Shown: positions 47,055-61,066, counted from the first letter of the stretch. The stretch: DNA of 64,000 nucleotides from Acephala macrosclerotiorum (GCA_014904845.1 MU119423.1:29495-93494); one strand, 5' to 3'. The notes: generated from the letters alone by a model not told the origin. Numbers and translations are program-made.

Positions 47055-48019
47055 TAACAGAATAATCTTCATACACGATCTAGATAGCCACTACATATCT
47101 TCATAGACAGCAAAGAATGGTACATGTTGGCCAACCGGCTTGCTACCTCGAGAAATCCCATTCGCGCGAATCTTCTCGTTCAGCTACAATGCAGAGATGA
47201 CTTCGAAACCAGTCATAACGTTCGCTATTCGCGATTATGCGTGGCTATTTAAGTGAGATGTGAGACATGAGCAGATTTGGCAAGTCGATAGTAGATGTGG
47301 ATGGAGACTTCGATCTTGAGTAGCGATGCTGATTCCTACCAGGAACCTGGAAATACAAAGTCAATCTTGGTCGCAGCTGGAGCAGGAGGAAACATTGTTC
47401 AAGCCGTGAGTTTTCTTCGAGCAACGAACGTAAAACCAAGAGCATGTACTCAGTCTCCCTCGCGATAGGCCCTGGTAGAGTCGATGCTGCGGCCTGTATA
47501 AAGAAGTCGCCGGAATCCTCTTTCTCGGAACCCCTCATCGTGGCTTCAAGCAGGCAGGACATCTCAAAATATCACAAAAGATCATGAGCTTGGGACTTGC
47601 GAAACAGGCCCCTATCATGAAACAATTGAAGCTAAACTCGGAGACCATGATGCACATCTCCACTGAATTTGGAAGAGTTCTTCAGGAAGCTCCGATAAAG
47701 ATATGCTCATGTTTTGACTCGTCCCCAGGAGCGGCGAGCATACGATATTGTTATCTTGAAATGTTCTTGCTGATTTCTAAAGATTATGGATAAATCGACT
47801 GCAAATCTTGGGCTCCCTCATGAAGTTGTTCTATCGTTGGATAGTACCCATAAAGACCTAAGCAAGTTCGAGAGACCCGAAGATCCTAACTACCTTCTTA
47901 TCTCAAAAGTCCTTGAGCATTGGACCCGAAATATGGTGGCTGAGTCGAGCTTACCACATGAGGGCATCCCGGAGGGCGATTTTGGCACTCCGGACGTTGC
48001 TTCGGTGTCAAGTATATAA
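47055..48019 (+). pseudogene. SERAC1-like alpha/beta hydrolase domain relic
   Basis: Plus-strand blocks in changing frames match the N-terminal lipase-like domain found in many fungal NLR-type proteins. I-I-F-I-H-D-L-D-S-H-Y-I-S-S, a stop where Trp is expected (TGG to TAG), then N-G-T-C-W-P-T-G-L-L-P and A-R-I-F-S-F-S-Y-N-A. Next K-E-V-A-G-I-L-F-L-G-T-P-H-R-G, then L-G-L-P-H-E-V-V-L-S-L-D-S-T-H-K-D-L-S-K-F. The nucleophile elbow region (about 47360-47385) reads A-A-G-A-G-G, so the serine seems lost. Stops and frame changes break the gene. No NB-ARC follows. Confidence 0.75.
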
Positions 48020-49054
48020 GAATGACACCGATCTCTCGCCTCAGAGTGAAGCAAAAGCCCTTTTGGCATTATTTGGAATGGAATGAATATCAATGTCTTC
48101 TTATTCCTAAGTTCAAACATTGTCGCATCCACAGCAAGAGCGTTTCCAGGGCACCATCAATTACTTGAGAATAACAATCGCAAAAAATGAGGGGAAATTT
48201 GCAAGTGGAGGGAAGGGCATACCCGCCCTCCAACAAGAGAGCATCATCCAATCCGGCCTAGACAAGCCTCAAAGAGCCGACGTAGATCCCTTGACTGCTA
48301 GAAGGAACACTGAACTTCATATTACTGGCATAGTCTGCGCCGAAAACTGACCTCTCCAAGGTCTACTTCTGTCGCTGCTCTAGCCTGAGCCGAGGGTGAG
48401 CATTCCTGAGCATGGCTTGAGCACCGGCACTAACCAACAGTGTCGCAACAGTGTCCGAATACTAATTATAACCGAGAAGCCCGAAATGGCCACCCAAGGG
48501 GACCGCAAAACGTCATCGGTAAAGAGAAAGTCGAAGAAAGCCAAATAGCCACCCCTTCCCCCCCCCACCGAGGAACCACTGTCTAGATTCGTCCTTGAGA
48601 CTTCCAGGAAGCAATCGTTATTACAATCTTGACCTCAGCAACGATTTGCTCTAATCACGCAGATTTTCTTCTCCCAGAATTCAAAGAATTCATCACCGCC
48701 AATTATCGGTTGCGCCCGCCTCCCGGATTTGCAAGACAGCGATAAGGAGGATTCCGTGTGTGAAGAACCAAACTCCAGGCTACGAAGAAATTGTCAATGG
48801 GCTAAGTAGGGATGCAGTCACATGGAGTTAGGTTCCCTAAGGGCTACAAAATAATGGGAGTACCCTCACTGCTCTATAGACTAATGAACCTGAGTTCAGC
48901 TCGAGATTTATAGCTCTTATATGCTTTTGATATCAATCAAAACAATGTGAATATGCCTATATGTTCTTGATGCTGCAAGCTACTAGGCGTTATATCCTAT
49001 TAAATGATTCCTTGTAAACAAGTGATCGCTGCCATGACTCCCATAGAATATCAG
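48020..49054. other. Intergenic, no gene seen
   Basis: Between the hydrolase relic and the NLR 3' end. Frames are short and unsupported. Confidence 0.45.
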
Positions 49055-52000
49055 CTACGAAACACTCGGGGCAGAACTCTGTTTCTGCTTTTGTTGTTTG
49101 CAGTACTTTTTGTGATTTTGCCAATCTCGAGTTTGGCACTCTTTCGAACAATAACTAGTAATGAAGCAAGTAAGATAATGCTCAGGATGATATTTGCAGA
49201 TCACTATTGCTTACCTTATAGTCCTGCAGCCAGTACAGAGCTTGACTTTCTTTTTAAGCAAACACGTGTTGCAAGTTCTCGATTCAGTGTCAAATATGCC
49301 CGTTGGTAAGATTTCCTTTGAAGATGCATGCGCCATCTCCTCCGCTTTGCGGTCACACTCCCCGGAGAACCTACATATTGGGATAACTGTATCCCATAAT
49401 GTAGGTTCAAAGTCCGCTGATGAATGTCCCCCAGGGACCAGAAATGGTATAGCAGAGTGGAAAAGTTCACGCGCACGCCCTCCACAGATCTCGCATGTCC
49501 AAGGACGGGAAAGGAGGATCTCGCGTTCATGTCGCGATATAGTGGAATTAATGAATGTCCTGAGAATCTCATCATATTCGGGGTGTTGGGCCTGAGACTT
49601 GTCGCAAAGAAGACTCGGCGCTTCTTCGACGAATAAAAATGGGAAGAGACATCCACCAGGCTCAGGCTTGCCACAAAAAGCTCGATAGGTAACTTTTGTC
49701 GACGCCTGCAGCTGCTGAATGTGGCGCAAGAGCGATAACTCTTCTGCAACATTGAGGGTATGTGAATGATTCGTTCCTAGGACCTTGCGAAAGCCTTGCA
49801 AGGCTTTCGCAAGGTTGCATTCAGCCTCCGCCATTCGACCGTTGTTTAAATAGAAACGACCAAGCCTTTGGACAACTCCCAGCGTAGACACGTTGTCAAC
49901 CCCGAACATCTTTTCATACGAACGAATTACCTTCAGAAAAATGGCCTCGGCTTCTTCGGATCTTCTTTCGTCATTGCAGAGATCGGCAAGATTGCAGAGT
50001 ATGTGGAGAGTTCTTGGATCTTCTCGGCCATGCACTTCCTCTGATCTTGCTAATGCACTCTGCAGGAATGATCTAGCCTCAATCAATCTCTTTTGCTTCC
50101 CATACAAACAACCTAGACCACTCAGTGCACTTATTGTGTGGCTATGATTTGGTCCAAAGTTCTCGCTGAGGTTCTGGTATGCTTGCTGAAGAGTAAGACT
50201 CGCTTCTTTGAATTCGCCGTTTGCGGATAAACTCATGCCCAGATTCACCATGCAGCCGAGCGCAGCCAGGCTTCGTAGTCCTCGAGCATCCTCTTGCTTC
50301 TTTAGAATTCTTCGACATGATTTCACTCGTTCGTCAAGGTTTTCTCTCGTCATCGGAACCCTCAAATCGTGTAGTGAATCGGAAACCATGAGTGTCATGA
50401 CGTGATCCGGGCCTAGAATTTTGCTGTAACCAGCTATAGCTGTCTGGAATGCGTCTTCTGCATCTAGAAATCGGCCCTGGTCCTTATAGATGTTCCCTAG
50501 ATTGTTCATACAATCGTAGACCGATATATTATGCGGACCTAAGACCTTCCTGTATCGTTGTAAGACTAGCTCGAGTAGGTTTTCCGCGTCTATGAGAAGT
50601 CCTTGCTGTTTAAAAACCCTAGACAGGTTAAAGAGAACAGAGGATAGCTGCTTTTGATGGACGCTTGTTGATACTCCAAGGTGTTCAATTGCCTTCCGCA
50701 ATATTAACTCCGCCCTGTGGAGATCTCCTTCATCGGTATAGATGCAGGCAAAGTTCATGCACACGCCGAAGATATCCTCCAAGGCTTTCTTCTCTTGATA
50801 ACCGTCTAATGTAGCTTGAAGTAGCTTTTTTGCTTCCGCTAATCTTCCTTGGGATTGGTGTACCATCGCTAGACCATTCATGGTGTTAAGAGTTGCACTA
50901 TCTTTTGGTCCTAATCCGAGCCTGTATGCCCCTAAAGCCCGTTTGTACACGCGTTCAGCATCACCCAGCCTGTGATAATCGAAATACAGCCTGCCGAATC
51001 TGCCCAGTAGTGGGAAGGCCTCGAACTTAGAGTCAGGGTATTTGTCCAGCAACTCTGCACAGCGATCGGCGTGCGAGATTAAACGCCGCCGTGTTTCCCA
51101 AGCCTCCGTTGATCCTTTCGATGGGACGGCAGCGCCAACTATAGAGATACATCGACGCAAGTTGTCAATCCACTCCATTTTTTGAAGTCGGTCACGCCCC
51201 CAATCTTGTACCACAGGGTGGATCGAATAGCTAACGGGGTCCGTTCCATCGTTTGGTTGCAGAAAGGAGAAATTGGACAAGACTTCAATCTGGTCTAGGA
51301 AGAAATCTTCAGATTGTGCAATTTCATATAGCCAATCACCGTTGGGCACTGGGGAATGCCGAAAAAGCTCGAAGTGAAGGTCCGCGTTATGCAAAAATGA
51401 GCTCAACATAAGGAATTTGATTGCAAAAGGATTCTCGTCTTGAACGGCAGCGAGCGACATCTCCCAAGTGGTCATCAAGGAGACATTATAGCTGCTCAGG
51501 CGTGGAACGTGTTCAAGAAGCTTCTTCCGACCGGCTAGCTCTTCGTTGTACCTTTGTAGATATTGGTGAGGTGATATTCCTTTTTGAGCCATGTAACAGG
51601 CAGCGTGACTCAAGCCTAGCGGAAGCCCGTCAAGTCGTCGAGCCAAGTTCAAAGCTCCTGAACTAGTTAGCCAGATGTGTCTACAGCTGCTGTGAAATCC
51701 TCACCTTCGTCGTCTATGTGTGAATTTATGCTCCTGAGCACCTGAAGGCCTTCGTCAAGTGTTAGACTGCTAATTGTCATACCTTTTCCAAGTTGTGACA
51801 TATAGCTTAGCCGTGATGTGATGATTACCGACCCATGGTTCATGAGATCAAGATATTTCCTGATGTCATACGCAAGACTAGGTGATTGAGAGTCTGAGTC
51901 GATGGACTTGTCGGCAGATTGGCTTTGACTATCGATACTGTCGAAAACGATCAACCAGCGAAAGTTCCCAGAAAGTCCCAACCATCGGATGACGATCCTG

Positions 52001-53435
52001 ATTGCCATTTCAGTGGAGCCTTCATCGCCAGAGAGTTTGTCTTTGTGTAGCCCAGACGCTGAAGGTATCCGGTCAATAATAGCAGCAAGACTAGTTCTCA
52101 AGGCTGACTCTGTCTTTCCATTGACCCAAAATACCGCACTGAACTGATCTCTATAGGACTTGGCGAACTGGGCGGCGAGTTGTGTTTTCCCAATCCCACC
52201 TACGCCGTGAAGAACTAGTATCTTTGGTTCTCCTTTGTCCGTCACGGGGAGAAGGAAACGTTCAATAGCCTGAATATAATCATCACGTCCGACAAATTTG
52301 CTGATACGAGGACAACCGGTGAGAATAAAAGGAATCGTGAAATTTGCCTCTACAAAAGATTATATGTTAGACCTAAAGAGCAGCTGAGAAGACCCATGAA
52401 TTATGCCGTCTTCTCGTAATTGCGACTCAATCATGACGCACCTGTAGCCATCGTCACTTCAGCTGCTGTTGGACTATGTAGGACTTGATCGGGTGGAATG
52501 GCTAGAACAAGTTCCTTCGCATAAGCCGCAGCCGTCGCAGCGGCGTACTCCTGCCAAAGCTTGTTCTTGTGCGAATCCGCATAATCGCAAATGCCTCTTA
52601 CTACCAGACATGGAAACGAATCCATTAACCCCGCTGCTTCCATCTCAAAGCATAGAATACCCAGCTCTCGCCGGAGACGATCTCTGGTGGCACCATGTTT
52701 TATGACTTGATTTCCAGAGGCAATAATGCCGTAGTGAATCACTGGATCTGTCCCTTCCCGCAAGGGTCGCTCGATCAGCCTACTCACGTCACAATTTTCG
52801 CATGTCGTCTCTGAATTAAGATGTTCGTAGTCGCTTCTGAAAACTCGATCGTGGAATTGGCCAAGATACGTGAACTTCGCTTTCATAGCTGGATATCGCT
52901 CAATCATGCCTGAGAGGTGAAGTGGTATCTTGCTGAGTCCAAGCATATGGCCGGCTTCCAATTTGGAGACTCCTGTCAGAAGCGAGAGAGGAGGCTTATT
53001 CAGTGATCCAACACGCACAAATTCGCCCCCCTGGATTGTCTTCCCAAAGTCGTACTGAACAACTCCACCAAATGTTCCTGTTGGCTTGCTGACAATAATG
53101 TCGCCGAGACGTATATCTGTATCTCCTCCTGGTACTCCGCCTCCAATCCCTACCATAATCCCGAATCTAATCGACGGAAAGCTAGCCAGCATCTGTATCG
53201 CCACTGTGGCCGCAGAGGTCGTGCCGTAGACTCCGGAAGGAAGGCATGCGATGACAATGTTATGTGCCCCAACGGAGCCAAACGTGTAAGTGTTACTGTC
53301 ATTTCGTCTTTGGTGGAGATCGCCATGGAGCTCATCTAGCATCGCTCTAGATGCTGCCATTTCGCAAGGCAGCGCGCAAATCCAGCCGATAGTATAGTCA
53401 TCAGGCCTGAGCGTTCGAATTTTGGGAGCATCCAT
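49055..53435 (-). CDS. NLR: PNP-like, NB-ARC, TPR array, C-terminal MYND finger, 1393 aa
   Basis: Exons 52442-53435, 51705-52349, 49215-51657 and 49055-49154 (4182 nt). Start is ATG 53435. Residues about 10-325: nucleoside-phosphorylase-like effector domain (Y-T-I-G-W-I-C-A-L-P, M-V-G-I-G-G-G-V-P, F-E-M-E-A-A-G-L-M, R-G-I-C-D-Y-A-D-S-H-K-N-K). NB-ARC: P-loop G380-V-G-G-I-G-K-T-Q, Walker B L-I-V-F-D-S-I-D, sensor S-V-I-I-T-S-R, G-L-P-L-G-L and an MHD-like I-H-P-V-V-Q-D-W. Then kinesin-light-chain-type TPRs, broadly residues 740-1200. A Cys-rich segment (W-T-C-E-I-C, P-I-C-R-F-S-G-E-C) leads to a MYND finger with C1342, C1345, C1354, C1357, C1363, C1367, H1375 and C1379. The last four come from the final exon. 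Such NLRs act in self/non-self recognition and defence. All motifs look intact. Confidence 0.9.
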
Positions 53436-54419
53436 TATCGCATTCGGAACCAAATAGAGCTATAATAATAGAAAAAGTGTTTTGAGGTTTGGTGATTACA
53501 CAAGAATTGCAGCTTGCTATTTTGGGGGAGGAAGATCGTATCGCTGCAGCATTGAAGAGTCGAAAGGTGCTGAAAAATTTTTGCGGCTCGAGCAAAATAT
53601 GCCCATGCGATTCGCTATTCTTTACAGGGGCAAATGGACCAGCAAAACCCAGCATATTCTAATATCTATCCAGCATTTATTATTCTTTGCTAGTTTTTAT
53701 TAAATAGTCATATTAATTTTAACGCTAAAACTTAAATCAATTTAATTATTTAAAAATTGAAAGAAATTACGAATAAAAAAAAACGAAATTATAATAATTA
53801 TTTACTAGTTTAAAAGATTAATATATTTTAATAAATACCGGTTAATGCTTTTATAAAAATTGGCCAAAATATAACAACTGTATAAATGAAAAGGTTGTCG
53901 GCTTCATGTACGAGTTTGAAAGTTTTAGCTGTCAGTTGGTTAAGGCAGATTCGGTGGCAGAACTATGAATGGCTATGGAGCTTATATATTGAGGGGAAGA
54001 ACCTTCTCCCAGGTGCGGCCCACCTGCTGCCTAGAGGGTTGAAAACACGAGATTTCCAACTGACGTTGATTGCTACTTTTCCGTATCACGGTAAGTAATA
54101 GTAAGACGAGGCCTAAGAAAGCATTCTACTAGCTAAAATTTATAAAGTAAAAGGCAGAAAGAAAAGCAGCACGCCCTTGCAAGTGCAAAACCTATTGGGG
54201 CTTGAATGGCCGAGGCACATGCTACATCAACTCAGCAGTGCAGAGCCACAGAGCCACAATTACTAAGCCACAGCGGGTTTTCAACATTCTATCCGGAGCC
54301 GGAGCAGGTGCGGGGCGATGCTGGCCCTAGATAGGCCGCTTGCAGCGAGCCAACTCTTTGGTAGTAATCCTTTTCTGTTTTAAACTTTTTAAACACCAAG
54401 TCCATAACTTAAACGATAT
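53436..54419. other. NLR upstream region, no gene seen
   Basis: Becomes AT-rich from 53690 to 53890, then normal again to about 54400, where the large AT block begins. No frame is supported. Confidence 0.5.
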
Positions 54420-55249
54420 TGTTTTGCGCTATTTAAATTTGTAAAAGTTTAAATACTAATAATTACTAGCGTAATAAATAATTAAATTAAATTATAATTA
54501 TTTTATATAATAATTAATATTTTTTTTATTAATTTAAATTTTTTTTTAAAAATATATTAATTATATTAATAATTATTTAATAAAATTAATTTACGTTATA
54601 AATTTAAATTTTTTTTTTTTTAAAAATAAAAATATTAATTTTATAAATTAATATATAAATATTAAATAAAAATATTATAAAACGATTAAATAATTTTTTT
54701 TTAAAATTAATTTAAATATAATATAATATTAAAATAAATATTAAAAAAGAAAAATTGTTATTAATTAAAAAAAATTAATTTATTAAAATTTTTATATAAT
54801 TATATTATAAAATAAATATTTATAAAATTTAATTTGTTTATAAATTTAATAAAAATTATAAAATATTTAAATTAATTATTATATAATTTATTATAATAAT
54901 TATTATAATTTATAAATAAATTTTTAAATTATTTAATAAAATAAAATTATATTAATTAAAAAAATATTTTATATTAATTATTATAAATTTAAAATTAAAT
55001 ATTTAAATTTATTTTTAATTTAATTAATTTATTAAAAATTTAATAATAAAAATAATTATATAATAATTTCGAATTAATATATAATCGATTTAATAAAAAA
55101 TATTAAAATTTTAATTTACGTGTAATCGTATTACGTTTATAATTATAATTTATTAATTAATATAAATTATATTAAATTTTAAATTTTAAATAATTTTATT
55201 AATTTGTTATTACGTAAATTGATAAAATATAAAACTTTTAAATACGTTT

Positions 55250-57360
55250 TTATTTTAATATTTAAAATATTTTTATAATTATATAATTTTAAAAAAAAAA
55301 TTAAAATTATATATTAAATAAAATAATTTATATTAATTAAATCAATTATAATATTTTAATATAAAAAACAAAAATTTTAAAAAATGTTTTTTAATATAAA
55401 ATTTTATTAAAAATACGTTTTTATTTAAAATATTAAAATATTTAAATATTAAAATTATTTTATAATTATATAATTTTCGAAAAAAAAATTTAAAAAGTTT
55501 TTTTTAATAATATAAAACTTCGTAATATATTTTTATTTTAAATATTAAAAAAATTATTAATTTATTAATTTTATTATTTAATAAAATTTTAAATTATTAT
55601 TTTTTAATAATTATATTAATTTTAAATATTTATAAAATGTTTAAATTAAAATTTTTTAATTTGAAATAAAATTTAAAACTTAAAATAAAAATGTATTATT
55701 AAAATTAAAAATTTTATAATTTTTCGTAAAAATATTTTTACGAAATTTGTAAAATAAAATATACGTCGAATATTAAAAAAAAAAATTCGTTCGCTAATTA
55801 ATTCGTTTATTAATCGACGAACGAATTTTTTTTTTTTAAATTTAAATAAAATTATTTATTATAAAAAATATTAATATTATATATATATATATATAAAATT
55901 AATATTAATTCGAAATTATAATATTATTAAATTTTTAAATAAATTAATTAAATTTTTATACGTTTATTAAATTTAAAAATATATAATTAATTAAATATTA
56001 TATTAAATATTTTAAATAAATTTAAAATTATTCTTTTTTAAAATTTATTATTAATTTAAAATATAAATTATATTTTATAAAAAATAATATTAAAAATTAT
56101 TATTTTTATAAAAATTTTAATTATTATTATTTTTAAATTTAATATATTTATTTTATTTATAAATATAAAATTAATTTTTTAAATATTTTATTATTATTAA
56201 TATTTAATTTTTTATATTAAAAATAATAATATATAATTAATTAATAAAAAAAATTTTATATAAAATTTTTTAAAAATAAATTATTAATTTAAAAATAAAT
56301 TAATAAATTTTATTTTAAATATAATAATTTTTTAATAATTTAAAATTTTTTATTAAATAATTTTTTATTAAATTAAATAAAAAAAATATTTTTTTCATTT
56401 TAAAAAAAAAATTCGTTCGTCGATTTATAAACGAATTAATTAATAAACGAGTTTTTTTTTTTTTTATTTAACGTATATTTTATTTTATAAATTTCGTAAA
56501 ATATTTTTATAAAAATTTAAAATTCAAATAATTTTATATTTAATTAAATAATAAATATTAATAAATTAATAAATTTTTTAAAAATTTCATTTTATATTTA
56601 ATTATTATAATCGATTTAATTAATTTGAATTATTTTATTTAATATATAATTTTAAAAATTATATAATTATAAAATTAAAATTTTTTTTTTTAAATATATT
56701 ATTATTTTAATATTTTAAATAAAAAAGTATTTTTGAATTTTTATATTAAAATTTTTTTTTAAAAAAATTTATTTATTATATTAAATTATTACGATTAATT
56801 TAATTATTTTTAATTATTTTATTTAATATATAATTTTAAAAAAAAAATCTTTTAAATTTTTTTTTTAAAAATTATTTAATTATATAATTAAAATAAAAAT
56901 ATTTTATTTTTTTAACGTTTTAAATAAAAACGTATTTTTAAAATTTTCGTTTTTTATATTAAATTATTACGATTAATTTAATTAATTTAAATTATTTTAT
57001 TTAATATATAATTTTAAAAAAAAAAATTTAAAAAATTTTTTTTTTTTTTCGAAAATTATATAATTATAAAATAATTTTAATATTTTAAATAAAAACGTAT
57101 TTTTAAAAATTTTTTATATTAAAATATTATAATTGATTTAATTAATATAAATTATTTTATTTAATATATAATTTTAAAATTATTTTTTTTAAATTATTTT
57201 TTAAAAATTACGTAATTATAAAAATATTTAATATTAAATAAATATTTTAATATTTAAAATAAAAACGTATTTATTATAAAATTTTATATTAATAAAATAT
57301 TTTTTATATTAAATTATTATAATTGATTTTATTAATTATAAATAATTATTACGATTATAT
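55250..57360. repeat. Tandem and inverted array of a 160-180 bp unit (foldback)
   Basis: From about 56640 to 57360 four successive units begin with an atatataattttaa block near 56642, 56822, 57002 and 57160. Each includes attataattataaaat.., a taaaaacgta tract and then attaattta.attattttattt. The reverse complement of the same unit occurs at 55250-55500. Around 55680-55830 and 56400-56520 another shared segment (ttcgttcg and acgaac blocks plus a taaaatatacgt-type stretch) lies in opposite orientation. Together they form a large diverged palindrome centred near 56.1 kb. Confidence 0.6.
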
Positions 57361-57719
57361 TTATTAAAAAAAATTTAAAATTTTTTTTAAATATTATATA
57401 ATTATAAAATTATTTAAAATTTAAAATTTAATAATATTTAATTAAATTTTAATTTATTTACAAATTATATACAATTTAAATTAATTAATAAATTGTAATT
57501 ATAAATTTAATATAATTAAAATTTTAATATTTATTACGTATTATAATATTTTTTAATATTTTTCATTTATAAATAAAATAATTCGTATTACGTAAATAAT
57601 ATATAATTTAATAAAAATAAATAATTAATTAATTTATTAAAAATCTTATAATTATAATTAATTTAAATTATATAAAATTTATAAATAAATTAAAATTTAA
57701 TTATTTATTATTAAATTTT

Positions 57720-59290
57720 AAATTTTAAACGATTTTATTAATTCGTTATTACGTAAATTAATAAAATATAATTATATTTAATTAAAATTATAAATTTAAA
57801 ATTTTTAAATTCGTTTTTATTTTATTTTTATAATTATATAATTTTAAAAAAAAAATACAATTTTTTTTAAAATTATATATTAAATAAAATAATTTAAATT
57901 AATTAAATTAATTATAATAATTTAATATAAAAAACGAAAATATTAAAAAAAAAATTTAATATAAAATTTTATAATAAAAACGTTTTATTTAAAATATTAA
58001 AAAACTTATTAATTTATTAATTTTATTATTTAATAAAATTTTAAATTATTATTTTATTTTAATAATTATATTAATTTTAAATATTTATAAAACGTTTAAA
58101 TTAAAATTTAAAATAAAAAAAAATTATTAAAATTAAAAATTTTATAATTTTTTATATAAACGTTTTTATGAAATTTACAAAGTAAAATATACGTTAAATA
58201 AAAAAAAAATCGTTTATTATTAATTTATTTAATAAATTATTAAATAAATTTTTTTTTAAATAATTTTATTAATTTATTATAATATAAATTAATAAAATAT
58301 AATTATAAATTTTTTAAATACGTTTTTATTTTAAATATTAAAATTAATAAAAAATTTTAAATACAAAATTTTATTAAAAATATTTTTTTATTTAAAATAA
58401 TAAAATAATAAAATATTTTTATTTTAATTATATAATTATATAATTTATAAAAAAAAGCAATTTAAATTATAATAATTTATATAAAAAACGAAAATTTTAA
58501 AAAAAAATTTATAATATAAAATTTAAAATTAAAATATTTTATTTATATTAAAAATTTTATTTATTTAATAATTTATTAAACAAATTAATAATAATTAAAT
58601 TTTTTTTATTTAATATATATTTTATTTTATAAATTTTATAAAAAATTATAAAGTTTTTAATTTTAATAATTTATTTTTATTTTAAATTTAAAATTAATAA
58701 ATTAATAATTTTTTTAATATTTAAAATAAAAACGTATTTTTTATAAAGTTTTATATTAAATTATTACAATTATTTTAATTAATTTAAATTATTTTATTTA
58801 ATGTATAATTTTAAATTTTTTTTTTAAAATTATATAATTATAAAAATATTTAATATTTAAATAAATTTTTTATTATTTAAAACAAAAATATATTTAATTT
58901 TAAAAATTAAAAAAAACGATTATCGATTTTAATATTTAAAATAAAAACGTATTTAATAATTTTATAATTATTATTTTTATTAAATGTAATTATATTTAAT
59001 TAATTTATAAAATAACAAATTAATAAAATTATTTAAAATTTAAAATTTAATAATATTTAATTAAATTTTATACGATTTAAATTAATTAATAAATTATTTA
59101 ATTTATTTATTTATTTCGTTTTTAATTTATTATTAATAATAAATTTTTTTAATAATATTAATAATTTTAATAAAATTATTTAATTTTAAATATTTATAAA
59201 AAATTTAAATTAAAAATTATATAATTTTTTATAAAAACGTTTTTACGAAATTTATAAAATAAAATAAATATTAAATAAAAAAAATTCGTT
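57720..59290. repeat. Second diverged foldback of the same repeat family
   Basis: Segments at 57810-57960 (minus orientation of the unit), 58180-58250 (ttacgaaat/aaaatatacgt segment) and their opposite-orientation partners at 58600-58870 repeat the arrangement of the block at 55-57 kb. A further partial copy lies at 59220-59290. Confidence 0.5.
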
Positions 59291-60860
59291 TATTAATTAA
59301 TATTTTAATATAAAAATTATAAATATTAAAATTAAAATATTTTATTTTTAATTTTAAAATTTTTTACGTTTATATAATTATTAAAAAATTATTATATTAA
59401 TTATAAATTATTTAATAATTATATTAATAATAATTTTTATTATAATTATTATATTATATATTTTTAAAATTAAAACGTTTTTAATAATATATTTATTTTT
59501 TATTATTTAATTAATATTTATTTTAAAAATAATTTTATATTTAATTTAATATAATAATTTTATTTTTAATTAAATTTTAATATTAAATAATAATAATAAT
59601 ATAAATTGTTTTAATTTATTATTTTTAATATTATTAAATTCGTTTTTTTAAAAAAAAATTATATTAATATAAATATATTATTAATTTATATTTAAATTAA
59701 TAATTTATATTAATATATAAATTTTATTTTTTTATTTTTATTATTTAAATATTTTTTAATATAATTTTTATAATATTTATTTTAATTTTAAAATATAAAA
59801 TTTAAATTATATTATTATATTTTATATAAACGCGTTATAATATTTATTATTAATTATAATTTAATATAAACGTTTTTAAAAATATTAATAATTTAATTTT
59901 ATAAATTATATTTAATTAAATTTTTTAATATTAATTAAAATATAATTATAAATAATTTAATATAAATTTTTTTATAAAAATATATATAATTAATAATCTT
60001 TTTTAATTTTAAAATAAATTTTTATTATTATTATTAATAAAAAATATTTTATTATATTAATTTAATTATTATTAATAAATAAATTTATATTATAATTATT
60101 AAATAATAATTTTTATTTATATTTATTTATAAATTTTTAATATATATTTTTTAAAGTTTTTTTTTAAAAAAAAAAATTTATTATTTTAAAAAATAATTAT
60201 ATAATAATTAATAAAAAAAATTAAAAATTTTAATTCGAATTTAAATAAATATTATTATTAATATTAATATATTTTTAATTAAATAATAAATAAAAATATA
60301 AAAAATTTTATTATTTTTATTTTTAAATTTTTTATTTGTTTTTTATAAACGTTATTATTTTATATAATAAATATAAATTTAAAATTATTTTTATATTATT
60401 TTTTTTAAATTTTTTTATAAATATATATTAAATATATAATAAATATTAAATAAAATAATTAAATTAATTATTAATTTAATATAAAAAATAAAAATTTTAT
60501 TAAAAATATATTTATATTTAAAATATTAAAATTATTTTATAATTATATAATTTTTTAAAAAAATTATATATTAAATAAAATAATTTAAATTAATTATAAT
60601 AATTAAATATAAAAATAAAATTTTTATAATAAATATATTTTTATTTTAAATATTAAAAAATTTATTAATTTATTAATTTATTAATTCTTTTTTAATATTA
60701 TTAATTTATTTATTTTATTAATAATAATTAATATTATAAATCGATTTTTTAATAATAAAAATATTAATATATTATTATTATTTTTAATTTTTTTATAAAT
60801 ACAAAAAAAAAAAATTTAATTTTATAATAAATATTATTTAAAACGTATATTATTATTAGT

Positions 60861-61066
60861 ATTACTAAAAATATTTATTATTAATAATAAATTAAAAACG
60901 AAATAAACAAATAAATTAAATAATTCGTTAATTGATTATAAATAGTAAATCTAGTAAACGCGTAAAAGTCGAAAAATATAATCTCAACTCTAGCGCAGGC
61001 GGCGCTAGTCCCGATCTGGCCTAGTGCCACACGTGACTATTAAATTAATATTGTATTTACAATTAT
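60861..61066 (+). repeat. 206-bp element, copy 1
   Basis: Same order of sequence as the copy at 63207, differing almost only by transitions. The core is GC-rich for this region and holds a 7-bp inverted repeat, CTAGCGC (60990-60996) and GCGCTAG (61002-61008), followed by agtcccgatctggcctag and an acgtgac box. The left end is ATTACTA. The right end has decayed. Confidence 0.8.

Noticed and set aside
49004..49595. Plus-strand frames over the NLR 3' end
   Set aside because: Antisense to the MYND and Cys-rich exons, which have a full set of zinc ligands.
53886..54098. 70-codon plus frame before the AT block
   Set aside because: Isolated, no homology features, next to degraded DNA.
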